Shown: piece by piece, positions 51,341-59,826 of the stretch
How the letters are laid out: each line of letters begins with the position of its first letter
Position numbering within the stretch: the first letter of the stretch is position 1
Source of the DNA: an uncultured Chthonomonadales bacterium
GTDB lineage: Bacteria; Armatimonadota; Chthonomonadetes; Chthonomonadales; CAJBBX01
Assembly (NCBI GenBank): GCA_938005745.1
Contig: CALLMM010000001.1
Location: 248,001-312,000, forward strand
Length of the DNA stretch: 64,000 nt
Direction: 5' to 3'
Program-made: the position numbers and the translations under genes
Notes under the pieces: generated by a model
What the model was told of the DNA's origin: nothing
Database searches by the model: none
What the model saw: only the letters and a program-made list of their open reading frames with translations

Positions 51341-52975
51341 CTACGGCGCGGCGACAGGAGTCGTGCCGATCAACTGCGAGGTGATGCGAAACTCCACCAA
51401 CTGCCCGTTATTGATCGCGCGGCTGCTGTAGCCTTCCAGATTGGTGTTCATGAAATAGGGGCTGAACTGCATCCCCTGCAGGGTCTTGATCATCGCCATC
51501 TGGGTGCTGGCTTCTCCCACCACCGCCAGCCGCCCGTTGCGATCCAGGCTCACATCGGTGATGCCCGCCATCGGATCAATCGCTCCCGCCACGCTGTCCA
51601 TGATGCGCGGGAACGGAAAGCCTTCGCGCTTGAGCGCCTGAAGCTGATCCATCTGGTTCTGGATCTCCTGCAGACGCTTCTGCTCCGTCTGCTGGCGCCC
51701 CAGCAGAACGCTCTGCGTATGCGCGACGATATGCTCCATCTGTCCCACCGTGCGGCTGAGGGTGAGCGTGGCGATCGCGCCTGCCACCAGAATAAGGGCG
51801 GAGACCAGCAGCGAGACCGTCATCATGCGCCGCCTGCGCGCCGCGCTCGGATCGGCGACCTCCGCAGGGGCGACCAGATTGAAGGAGGGGATCGGCGCGG
51901 GATGCTCCGGCAGGGTACGCATCGCCAGTCCCGCCGCGCCCAGAAAACGCAGTCCGTCCGGCGCCTCCAGCTGCGCCGCCACCGAGCGCGTCACGCCGCT
52001 GACGATCGGCGGCTCGGTCAGAAACACCTCCATCTGCAGCGCCTGATTCAGCCAGGCTGCCAGCGGCTCCAGCGCCGGGTCGTGCGTCGCCAGAATGATG
52101 CGCGTGACGGCGGGAGCGCGCGGAAACTCGCGGCGGTAGTAGTCTATGGAGCGTTGTATCTCGGTCGCAAGCGCGGTCGCCGCCGGGTTGAGAAGCCCTC
52201 CCGCCTCCGGAGCGGACTCCTCCGCCGGAGGCTCGCTCTCCTCCGTCCCGAGCAGCATCCTCTCCCCCAGAGGAACCTCCCCTGCCCGACTGATGATGCG
52301 TCCGCCCGTCCGACCGCCGATCAGGTCGTCGCCCCCCAGGTCTATCCGCCGGTAGAGCCGGATCTGTCCCCGATCTACGATCGCGACCTCCGATTTCCCG
52401 TAGCTGATGGACAGACAGAGCGCGGAGGGCTGCGCCTGCGCCTTCGGGTAGGCGGCGCGGTACATGGCGATCAGGATCGGCTCCAGCGCGATCAACTGCA
52501 GTCCCGCGCGGTCTGCGATCTCCCGATAGCTGCTTAAAACCCGCTCCTCCGCCGCCACCACCAGCGCCTGCAGGCTGCCCTCCGGACCGCCCTCCGGCTC
52601 CTGCATCCGCATATAGTCAAAGACGCCGGTCTCCTCCCGCAGGATCTGATAGTGCGCCAGCTCTCCCTGGATCACCATCCGCATCTCCTGCTCGGTAACG
52701 CGGGGCAGATCGAGCACGCGCGTGATCGCGTTGCGCGAGGCGATCCCCATCACCGCGGCACGCGTGCTGACGTTCATGCGGTTGAGCAGTCCCCGCAGCG
52801 TCTCGGCGACGGCGTCCGGGTGCAGGATGCGGTCTCCCTCAAACGCGCCGCGCGGCATCGGCGCGGCGGCGGCGCGCGCCACCTGCGCGCCGCTCCAGGT
52901 TCCCCGCAGCTCGACCACGCGAATCTCATACTGGTTCAGGTCTATGCCCAGAATCGGGCTTCTGGTTGCAGCCAT
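51341..52975 (-). CDS. pilM: PilM-PilN fusion protein
   Basis: 544 residues. Residues 1-350 are an actin-like PilM (SPILGIDLNQYEIRVVELRG, VMGIASRNAITRVLDLPRV, LCLSISYGKSEVAIVDRGQI, LRFLGAAGLAMRTLPEH). Residues 360-544 are PilN: the linker contains FNLVAP, the very peptide PilM normally binds at PilN's N-terminus, then a TM helix (MTVSLLVSALILVAGAIATL), a coiled coil and a ferredoxin-like domain. The two are separate genes in Pseudomonas, Myxococcus and Thermus. The fusion hardwires the cytoplasmic ring to the inner-membrane complex. Confidence 0.88.
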   Translation of the reverse strand: MAATRSPILGIDLNQYEIRVVELRGTWSGAQVARAAAAPMPRGAFEGDRILHPDAVAETLRGLLNRMNVSTRAAVMGIASRNAITRVLDLPRVTEQEMRMVIQGELAHYQILREETGVFDYMRMQEPEGGPEGSLQALVVAAEERVLSSYREIADRAGLQLIALEPILIAMYRAAYPKAQAQPSALCLSISYGKSEVAIVDRGQIRLYRRIDLGGDDLIGGRTGGRIISRAGEVPLGERMLLGTEESEPPAEESAPEAGGLLNPAATALATEIQRSIDYYRREFPRAPAVTRIILATHDPALEPLAAWLNQALQMEVFLTEPPIVSGVTRSVAAQLEAPDGLRFLGAAGLAMRTLPEHPAPIPSFNLVAPAEVADPSAARRRRMMTVSLLVSALILVAGAIATLTLSRTVGQMEHIVAHTQSVLLGRQQTEQKRLQEIQNQMDQLQALKREGFPFPRIMDSVAGAIDPMAGITDVSLDRNGRLAVVGEASTQMAMIKTLQGMQFSPYFMNTNLEGYSSRAINNGQLVEFRITSQLIGTTPVAAP

Positions 52976-52992
52976 ACGTCAGAACCTTTCGG

Positions 52993-53604
52993 CTACCGCA
53001 GCGGCGGAGCCAGCGAATAGAACTGATTGCGCGCTTTGACGGCGCTGGTCAGGGTGTAGGTCTGGTTGCCGTAGCCGGCGGTTACCGTGATATAGACGGT
53101 GCAGACCCAGCGGATCCGCTCATCGGTCTGTCCCTGCTGCGGATTGTTGTTCATCGGCGCCTCGCCCGCGCCGGGGATGCGCCTCCAGGAGAGGTCTCCG
53201 GTATTGCCCGGAGCGCGGATCTCGTAGACGAGACGGAAGCTGCGAATGTTGTTGATCGTCGTCGTGCGCCCGAAGGTGCGCAGAAGCTGGTTCCGATTGG
53301 TGCGCCGTATCAGAAAGACATTGGCCCGACCGATGCGGCTGCCGTTTTCGTCCTCATAGGCGATGATCCCGGTATCCCACATGCCGCTGCTGCCCGGAAT
53401 GTTGCGGATCTCATCGGCGACCAGGTCTACGGCGGCGCGCGCCTGACGCTGGATCATATTCTGCGTCAGCAGAACCTCATAGTTCGCCCAGGCGCGCGCC
53501 GCCAGCATCAGCAGCGCCGCCCCCGTGAGGAGGGTGATCGCGCCGTAGATCATCATCTCGATCAGCGTGATCCCGCGATAACGGCGACCTGCGGCGCGGC
53601 GCAT
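52993..53604 (-). CDS. Minor prepilin, PilW/PulJ-like
   Basis: 203 residues. The type III signal is RRYRGITLIEMMIYGAIT: a short basic leader cut after Gly, then I-T-L-I-E and a hydrophobic helix. The globular part (VDLVADEIRNIPGSSGMWDT, FGRTTTINNIRSFRLVYEIR) is of PilW/GspJ size. It would form part of the pilus tip or priming complex. Ends 17 bp before pilMN; starts 1 bp after the PilV-like stop. Confidence 0.82.
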   Translation of the reverse strand: MRRAAGRRYRGITLIEMMIYGAITLLTGAALLMLAARAWANYEVLLTQNMIQRQARAAVDLVADEIRNIPGSSGMWDTGIIAYEDENGSRIGRANVFLIRRTNRNQLLRTFGRTTTINNIRSFRLVYEIRAPGNTGDLSWRRIPGAGEAPMNNNPQQGQTDERIRWVCTVYITVTAGYGNQTYTLTSAVKARNQFYSLAPPLR

Positions 53605-53605
53605 C

Positions 53606-54028
53606 TCAGGCTCCTCCCCACGTCAGATAGGTCTGCGTGCGGAACAGCTCCGCGCGATCCGAGACGCGCTGCACCACCACCTCGATCTGCTTGAGGTTAT
53701 ACTGCGGGAGCGCGGCGTCGCGTCCGGTGGTGATCGTCGTCACCACGCGGTAGTAGGCGCCGGTCACCCCGGAGGGCTGCATATTGACGTCCCACCACTC
53801 CGGCATTCCGCGCGGATCGGCATAGAAGTAGCCCATGGCGCGCATCCGCTCCACGCTCATCCGCCCCAGATTGTAGGCGACGGTCAGCTCGTCGGTGCGG
53901 CGGGTCATATGGAAGGAGTAGAGCCAGGCGCTCATCAACGCCGTCAGGCTGACCCCGACGATCAGGGCGGCGACCAGCGCCTCGATCAGCGTCAAGCCCC
54001 GCTGCCGGCGTATGCGCGCGCGCGTCAC
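53606..54028 (-). CDS. Minor prepilin, PilV/GspI-like
   Basis: 140 residues from a GTG at 54028 overlapping the upstream stop (GTGA). Prepilin signal RRQRGLTLIEALVAALIVGV with cleavage after Gly and Glu+5 retained. The rest (NLGRMSVERMRAMGYFYADP, LKQIEVVVQRVSDRAELFRT) matches PilV/GspI length and layout. Part of the minor pilin block. Confidence 0.85.
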   Translation of the reverse strand: MTRARIRRQRGLTLIEALVAALIVGVSLTALMSAWLYSFHMTRRTDELTVAYNLGRMSVERMRAMGYFYADPRGMPEWWDVNMQPSGVTGAYYRVVTTITTGRDAALPQYNLKQIEVVVQRVSDRAELFRTQTYLTWGGA

Positions 54029-55638
54029 TGCGACCCTCCCGATCCCGAAAAGCGGTTCTGCTCCAGCCAGTTGGCGTTGAGAGCGTAGTGGAGTATATAC
54101 TCCGCCACGTCGGAACCGCCCGCCGGCGACGGAGGAAGATAGGCGTTCAGATCGCCGTTCGTATGCTGCAGTCTCCAGGCGACGATGCAGCCGCGCAGCG
54201 TGAAGTCTCCGACGATCTCCACCGTTCCGATCCCGAAGTTGTTGCTGTTGAGGTTGTAGCTGACGATATTGCCGTAGAAGCCGGTATTTCCGCGCGCATC
54301 CTGCGCCCGGAAGGTGGAGCCGCCCAGCCGGATGGGGGTCGGGCTGCCGTTGTAGATGGTAAATGCCCCGGGATCGGCGGAGGTGCCGGAATCGGCGTTA
54401 TCCACCAGCACCTGCCCCTGCAGGAGATCGAACTTATAGACGCGGTTGCGAATCTGAAACATCTCCTTCGGTCCCAGCCACAGGCGCACCGGTCCGTAGT
54501 TGCCCGCATGCGCGGCGGAGCGGGTCTCCGCTCCGTTCTGAATCTCCAGGGTCTGGTTGTTGGGCAGGTCAATCGTCTCAAAGTAGAAGTTGCTGCCCCG
54601 CCGGTAGCCGCTGGAGAGCAGGGCGGGGTTGCCCATCAGCACAATGGCGGCGAGACGCTTTCCGCCGGAGCCGGGAACCGGGTCGTTGCCGTTAAAAAGC
54701 TCGCGGGTGATCCGATCCTGCGGCAGCGGGTTACCGGCGTTGTCTTGCCAGCGGATCGGATGGAGGCGTCCGTCGCTGTCCCGCGCGCGTATCCAGACCG
54801 CATTATCGTTGTTGTTCTGCAGGTAGACCAGCGGATCGGCGACCTGCTGACCGGTGGTCAGGAAGACGGCGCGGGCGGCGAGCTGCTCGACGGTCGGGAA
54901 GGGCTGCAGCTGCGGACTGAGGATCCAGTCCCATCCGGCGGGGTTGCCGTCCTCCCATACTCCGTACAAGCCGTTGGCTGCCTGATTGAAGATGACCGTC
55001 CCGTTGAGCACCGCGCCCGCCTGCACGCTGGCGGTTCCGGCGGTTCCCACGTAGTTTCGCTGGGTTGGCACGGGGCTGGTGATGACAATCCGCCCACCCT
55101 GAAGCTCCAGCGAGCGGATGCCGTACAGCGTATACATCTCGCCCAGCCCGACGCTGGTCCCGTAGACCTTCAGGGAGCGGGTAATCCCGTTGTAGGTTCC
55201 GGAGGCGAAGAGAACGAAGTCCGATCCCGGCGGGTTCCACTCGTCCACCTCGTTGGGGTTGGTCACATAGACCCGGACCGTTCCCTGTACGGGGGTCGCC
55301 CCGGAGACCTTCGGACCAGCGATGCCGTTGGCGTCGCTGGGGAGCGGACCCTCATAGGGACGGGCGCGGCGGTCCCAGTCGGTGGAGAGACCGGAGCCGA
55401 CCCGCGCCATCTTGTTCAGTTCCCAGTTGACGGCAGCCTCCGCCGTGTTCAGGGCGATGGTCGCGTCGCGCTGCGTATTCGCCAGCGAGTAGTCCTGCGT
55501 GCAGAGCGTGGTGATGCCCAGAATGAGCAGGGAGAGGATGAGCGCAGCCGTCAGCGCAAAGATGAGCGCGCTGCCGCGCGAGGCGCGCCTTCCCATCCTT
55601 AGAAGCGACCCTCCTCGCCTGTCACGGAAGGTTCTCAT
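54025..55638 (-). CDS. PilX-like pilus-associated protein
   Basis: 537 residues from the ATG at 55638; an in-frame ATG at 55596 is a possible alternative. One N-terminal helix preceded by basic residues (RRASRGSALIFALTAALILS) and AEAAVNWELNKM (cf. AEAA in PilX_N). The large C-terminal region is beta-rich with many Asn/Gly turns and repeated strand patterns (VQAGAVLNGTVIFNQAANGL, GSTFRAQDARGNTGFYGNIV), resembling parallel beta-helix or adhesin-like folds. PilX proteins usually are about 200 residues, so this one carries a large extra surface domain. Confidence 0.75.
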   Translation of the reverse strand: MRTFRDRRGGSLLRMGRRASRGSALIFALTAALILSLLILGITTLCTQDYSLANTQRDATIALNTAEAAVNWELNKMARVGSGLSTDWDRRARPYEGPLPSDANGIAGPKVSGATPVQGTVRVYVTNPNEVDEWNPPGSDFVLFASGTYNGITRSLKVYGTSVGLGEMYTLYGIRSLELQGGRIVITSPVPTQRNYVGTAGTASVQAGAVLNGTVIFNQAANGLYGVWEDGNPAGWDWILSPQLQPFPTVEQLAARAVFLTTGQQVADPLVYLQNNNDNAVWIRARDSDGRLHPIRWQDNAGNPLPQDRITRELFNGNDPVPGSGGKRLAAIVLMGNPALLSSGYRRGSNFYFETIDLPNNQTLEIQNGAETRSAAHAGNYGPVRLWLGPKEMFQIRNRVYKFDLLQGQVLVDNADSGTSADPGAFTIYNGSPTPIRLGGSTFRAQDARGNTGFYGNIVSYNLNSNNFGIGTVEIVGDFTLRGCIVAWRLQHTNGDLNAYLPPSPAGGSDVAEYILHYALNANWLEQNRFSGSGGSQ

Positions 55639-55688
55639 CCCTGTTGCATCCTCTCCTCGTCAGGGAACCGCCACGCAGACGATGCGGA

Positions 55689-56066
55689 TCAGTTGCTGTC
55701 TACGCCCGGCGTAAAGGTCCCGTGCGCGTTGGTGTTGTAGTTGCACGAGACGGTGATGGTTCCGTCCGCATTGATGACAACGCTGTAGGCGCCGCCGTCG
55801 GGACACTTGGGAACCGCGGGCAGGTCCTTGAGCTTGGTCAGGTCGGTGGTGTACTGCCGGCTGGGGTCGCTGACCTTGAACGCCTGTTCGGCGTTGGCGA
55901 TGGTCTGCATGTTGGCGCGGCAGGTCTTACGCGAAGAGTCGGCGATGGCGTTCAGGTAGAGCGGCAGGGCGACAGCCATCAGGATCGCGAGGATCAGAAC
56001 GACGACGAGGAGTTCAATGAGCGTAAAGCCTCCTCGCGCCTTGCGAGACGCGAATTTCTGCAACAT
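55689..56066 (-). CDS. Major pilin / GspG-like prepilin
   Basis: 125 residues from the ATG at 56066 (AAGGAGAAG 9 nt upstream). Classic class III signal: ASRKARGGFTLIELLVVVLI, cut after Gly before Phe, Glu at +5. The globular part is short and has Cys in CRANMQ, CPDGGAYSV and SCNYNTN. Size and place after pilC suggest the main pilin or pseudopilin. The 56067-56336 gap upstream may hold its own promoter but none is convincing; it contains only a decayed palindrome. Confidence 0.88.
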   Translation of the reverse strand: MLQKFASRKARGGFTLIELLVVVLILAILMAVALPLYLNAIADSSRKTCRANMQTIANAEQAFKVSDPSRQYTTDLTKLKDLPAVPKCPDGGAYSVVINADGTITVSCNYNTNAHGTFTPGVDSN

Positions 56067-56251
56067 CGTATCTACTTCTCCTTTACTGATTCGGGGACCA
56101 ATGGGGCGCTGTCCCATACAAGCTCATTACGGCAGGTCGGTTTGCCACTTCTCGATGCAGGCCCGACCACAACGCCACTCCAGCGCAGAAGGCGCGCCTT
56201 GCGTAGCCTGCTGTTCTGCCCTGCCGAACAGAACATCGAGATCAGGGATTC

Positions 56252-56275
56252 GAGTCCATTTGCTACAGTCACAGT
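56252..56275. repeat. Decayed half of the dispersed palindrome family
   Basis: GAGTCCATTTGCTACAGTCA resembles the right arm of the palindrome at 37375-37416 (GAGTCCATCGCTGTAGTCAC) with several changes; the left arm is degenerate. Possibly a relic. Confidence 0.3.
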
Positions 56276-56336
56276 GCATATTTTATGCCAGACTATCCGC
56301 TCTACGGTGATTGCACGCCATGACGGCGAGGGGGGG

Positions 56337-57557
56337 CTACTTGCGGATCACGTTGCCGAAGCCAAAGATCGGCATATAGAGCGCCAGCAGCACAAACAGC
56401 ACGACCACCCCGACAAAGATCGTCAGCGCCGGCTCGATCAGGCGCGTCAGCCTGGCGACCGTGTACTCCACATCGCGATGATAGAAGCGGGTCAACTGAT
56501 CCAGCATCTCATCCAGATTTCCCGACTGCTCGCCCGCCGCGATCATGCGGGTCACGATGGGAGGAAACTGCCCGGTCTGCTCTAGCGGCGCAGAGAGGGT
56601 CGCGCCGTCCTTGACATACTGCGCCGCCTTCATCACCGCCTCCACGATCACCTGATTGCCGGAGGTGCTGGCGGAGACCGTCAACGCCCGCAGGATCGGG
56701 ACGCCCGCTTTGGTCACCGCCGCCAGCGTCTGGGTGAAGCGCGAGATCGCGATCTTGCGGTTGAGCCTGCCGAAGTAGGGCAGCCGGAGCTTCCACTGAT
56801 CGTAGCGCAGGCGTCCGCCCGGCGTCTGGACATACCGCTGGATCAACAGCATGACGCCGATCAACGCCAGCAGGAACATCCACCAGTAGTGGGAGATGAC
56901 CGCGCTCACGGCGATCAGCGTGCGGGTGATGAGCGGCAGATCGGCGCGAAACTGCTCATAGACCCGCGCAAAGACCGGAACGATGAAGGTCAGCAGGAAG
57001 AAGACGACGCCCGTCGCCACTATCAGCACCAGGATCGGATAGACAAAGGCGGACTTCACCTTCTCGCGCAGCTCCGCCTCGCGATCCAGCTGGACGGCGG
57101 CGGTCTCCAGCGTCTCCTCCAGCACGCCGCCCGCCTCTCCCGCCTGCACCAGCGCGACATAGAGATCGTTAAAGACGCGCGGGTGGCGGCGCATGGCGTC
57201 GGTCAGGGAGCTGCCAGTCAGCACATCCATGCGCACCTGCTGCAGTGTCTGGATCAGCAGCGCGTTCTCCGTCTGCGCGGCGACCGTATGCAGGCACTCG
57301 ACAATCGGCAGCCCGGCGCGCACCAGCGTCGCAAGCTGACGGCTCATCACCACCATATCGTTGAGCGGCACGCGCCGTCCGCTCAGCAGCGGCAGCCCGG
57401 CGCGGCTGCGCGCCGGCGACGTCTGCTGCTGGATGCCGGTCAGGAAAAGCTCCTTGTTGCGAAGCACCTCCCGGACCTCCTGCACATCGCGCGCGGAGAT
57501 CACGCCGCTGCTCTGCATCCCGTTGCGGTCTCTGGCTGTGTAGACGTAGTTGGGCAT
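56337..57557 (-). CDS. pilC: Type IV pilus inner-membrane platform protein PilC/GspF
   Basis: 406 residues from the ATG at 57557 (MPNYVYTARDRNGMQSSGVI), which is the family start though it lacks a Shine-Dalgarno. Two T2SSF domains: about 65-190 (LATLVRAGLPIVECLHTVAA, VALVQAGEAGGVLEETLETA) and about 270-395 (LAAVTKAGVPILRALTVSAS, MIAAGEQSGNLDEMLDQLTR), with three TM helices. It anchors the ATPase and pilin to the inner membrane. Confidence 0.95.
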   Translation of the reverse strand: MPNYVYTARDRNGMQSSGVISARDVQEVREVLRNKELFLTGIQQQTSPARSRAGLPLLSGRRVPLNDMVVMSRQLATLVRAGLPIVECLHTVAAQTENALLIQTLQQVRMDVLTGSSLTDAMRRHPRVFNDLYVALVQAGEAGGVLEETLETAAVQLDREAELREKVKSAFVYPILVLIVATGVVFFLLTFIVPVFARVYEQFRADLPLITRTLIAVSAVISHYWWMFLLALIGVMLLIQRYVQTPGGRLRYDQWKLRLPYFGRLNRKIAISRFTQTLAAVTKAGVPILRALTVSASTSGNQVIVEAVMKAAQYVKDGATLSAPLEQTGQFPPIVTRMIAAGEQSGNLDEMLDQLTRFYHRDVEYTVARLTRLIEPALTIFVGVVVLFVLLALYMPIFGFGNVIRK

Positions 57558-57576
57558 GGCGTTTTTTTCAGACGGA

Positions 57577-59292
57577 TCAGATCTCTTCCGAAAAGAGGAC
57601 TCTCGCCACCTCATCCGGGGTGGTGATCCCCTCCAGCACTTTACGGACTGCGGCTTCGCGCATGGTCACCATCCCCTCGGAGATCGCCTGACCGCGCAGA
57701 AGCGCGCTGGAGGCGCGCTGTAAGACGCGCTCCCGCAGCGGCTCGCTCATGGGCATCACCTCGTAGATGGCGGTGCGCCCCCGCATGCCGCGCCCCGAGC
57801 ATTTTGCACACCCGCGTCCGGTTGCCAGCAGCGGGGGTCTCCCCTCCCGCATCGGCAGTCCGAACGCCTCGACGGTGGCGAGGCTCGCGGCGCGAGTCTC
57901 CCGGCAGCCGGAGCAGATGGTGCGCACCAGACGCTGCGCCACCACTCCGATGACGGTGGAGCTGATGAGATACGGCTCGACGCCCATATTCTGCAGGCGT
58001 ACCAGCGCGCCGGGCGCGTCGTTGGTGTGCAGCGTGCTGAGCACCAGGTGACCGGTCAACGCCGCCTGCACCGCGATCTCGGCGGTCTCGGTATCGCGAA
58101 TCTCCCCGACCATGATCACATCCGGGTCCTGGCGCACCAGCGTGCGCAGTCCGGAGGCGAACGTAACGCCGATGCGAGGGTTGACCTGCACCTGATTGAC
58201 GCCCCTGAGGTGGTACTCGACCGGGTCCTCAATGGTGTTGATGTTGATCGTCGAATCGTTGATCCGGTTCAGCGCGCCGTAGAGCGTGGTGGACTTTCCG
58301 GAGCCGGTCGGTCCGGTCACCAGCACGATCCCGTGCGGACGACGGATAAACTGTTCGAAAGTGGACAACTGTTCCGGGAAGAAGCCCAGCTTCGAGAGAA
58401 CCGCCAGCGAGCCGGACTTCTCCAGCAGGCGCAGCACCACCTTCTCGCCGTAGATCAGCGGCATGATGCTGATACGCAGATCGTACTCCACCCCGTTGCT
58501 GTCACGATAGGTGAAGCGTCCATCCTGCGGGCGCCGGCGTTCGGCGATGTTGAGCGACGCCATGATTTTGATGCGGGAGACGACGGCTGCCAGATGATGG
58601 CGGGGAATGGTCATCTGATCGTAGAGCAAGCCGTCCACGCGAAAGCGCACGCGCACCTGGTGCTCCTGCGGCTCGATATGGATGTCGCTGGCTCCCGCGG
58701 TAACCGCTCCGGCGATGATCCCGTTGACCAGGCGGACGATGGGGGCGTCCTCCGCCAGCCCGACCAGTTCATCCACCGACAGTTCGGCTTCGGTCGCCGG
58801 CGTCTCGGTCATCTCATCCAGAACCAGCTGCGCCTTCTGCCGCACGTCATAGGCGCGGTTGATGGCGTCCATCAGATCGCTCTGCATCGCCAGGAAGGGC
58901 AGGATGCGCCGCCCGAAACGCGCGCTCAGCTCATCTACCGCCGCCAGATCGAGCGGGTCGGTCATCGCCACGCAGACGCCTTCCGGACGCTCGGCGAAGG
59001 GCAGCAGCGACTTGCGCCGCGCGACGTGCTCCGGGATCGTGCGCGCCAGGTCCAGGTTCACCGGATAGTTGGAGAGTTCGACGAAGGGAAAGCCAGTTGC
59101 CGATTCCAGATAGCGTCCCAGCGCGGCGGGCGTCACCAGTCCGAGGGAGACGAGGGTCTCGCCCAGAAACGCCCCCGTCTGCCGCTGTCGTTCCAGCGCC
59201 TCGCGAAGCTGCTGCTCGTTTATCAGTCCGTCGGCAATCAACTGTTCGCCCAGACGGACGCCGCGGTTTTGAATCACTGTCAGGGTGTCCAT
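57577..59292 (-). CDS. pilB: Type IV pilus assembly ATPase PilB/GspE
   Basis: 571 residues from the ATG at 59292; an ATG at 59376 adds 28 residues without family similarity, and neither has a strong Shine-Dalgarno. N-terminal MshEN/GspE_N domain (VRLGEQLIADGLINEQQLRE), then the ATPase with VLVTGPTGSGKSTTLYGALN (Walker A), DPDVIMVGEIRDTETAEIAV (Walker B), HLVLSTLHTNDAPGAL (His box) and a four-Cys zinc site (CSGC, CAKC). It powers pilus extension. First gene of the operon; no pilT retraction ATPase or prepilin peptidase is in the window. Confidence 0.95.
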   Translation of the reverse strand: MDTLTVIQNRGVRLGEQLIADGLINEQQLREALERQRQTGAFLGETLVSLGLVTPAALGRYLESATGFPFVELSNYPVNLDLARTIPEHVARRKSLLPFAERPEGVCVAMTDPLDLAAVDELSARFGRRILPFLAMQSDLMDAINRAYDVRQKAQLVLDEMTETPATEAELSVDELVGLAEDAPIVRLVNGIIAGAVTAGASDIHIEPQEHQVRVRFRVDGLLYDQMTIPRHHLAAVVSRIKIMASLNIAERRRPQDGRFTYRDSNGVEYDLRISIMPLIYGEKVVLRLLEKSGSLAVLSKLGFFPEQLSTFEQFIRRPHGIVLVTGPTGSGKSTTLYGALNRINDSTININTIEDPVEYHLRGVNQVQVNPRIGVTFASGLRTLVRQDPDVIMVGEIRDTETAEIAVQAALTGHLVLSTLHTNDAPGALVRLQNMGVEPYLISSTVIGVVAQRLVRTICSGCRETRAASLATVEAFGLPMREGRPPLLATGRGCAKCSGRGMRGRTAIYEVMPMSEPLRERVLQRASSALLRGQAISEGMVTMREAAVRKVLEGITTPDEVARVLFSEEI

Positions 59293-59411
59293 AGGGTCTG
59301 GTGAGCTTCCCGGCGCGCCTGTGTGCGCGGTAAAGCCGCTTCCTTGAATCGCGCCGGCTGCGAGGAGGCGGGTCATACGCCCGCATTTTTACCGGCTGCT
59401 GTTCAAAATGA

Positions 59412-59440
59412 ATTATAGGGTAGAAACAATAGCCTGTCAA
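59412..59440 (-). promoter_or_regulatory. Consensus sigma-70 promoter of the type IV pilus operon
   Basis: TTGACA (59440-59435), 17-bp spacer, TATAAT (59417-59412): perfect consensus. It drives ten collinear genes down to the terminator at 47615-47644, about 11.8 kb. Confidence 0.9.
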
Positions 59441-59584
59441 ATGAACGGGGAGTCGAAAATGCAGAGGAGATTTTCCGGAGAGAAGCATCAAAGGAAACGG
59501 ACCGGTTCGAACGATCCTGACCCATACGTTCGCTCCGGTCCCAGCGCAAGGAAGATTCTACAAACGATAGAAGATCACCAACAG

Positions 59585-59728
59585 CTACTTACCGATTTTA
59601 AACATTTTGGTTCCGCAGGTTCCGCAAGTGCCGGTCGTTGCAGGCTTGCCATTCTTCATGGTGATGGCAGTCGGGTTCTGCATCTCTTTTTTCGCCTTGC
59701 ATTTCACGCAGTAGGCTTCCATGTCCAT
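59585..59728 (-). CDS. Small two-CxxC zinc-ribbon-type protein (DUF5679-like)
   Basis: 47 residues: MDMEAYCVKCKAKKEMQN, then PTAITMKNGKPATTGTCGTC and GTKMFKIGK. Two CxxC pairs (CVKC near 7-10 and CGTC near 36-39) and the NGKPAxxGTCxxCGTKxFxIG block match the DUF5679 family of tiny proteins found in several bacterial phyla. AAGGAGGAGC precedes the ATG at 59728. It is below usual gene-calling length. Function unknown; probable zinc binding. Confidence 0.85.
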   Translation of the reverse strand: MDMEAYCVKCKAKKEMQNPTAITMKNGKPATTGTCGTCGTKMFKIGK

Positions 59729-59826
59729 GCTCCTCCTTTTCAGGTGTGGAATCAGTACCTCTTTCGCGATCTTACGTCAGTATCCTCCCTGTTCGACACG
59801 AAAAGCGGAAACCTCCTTCAGTTTTT

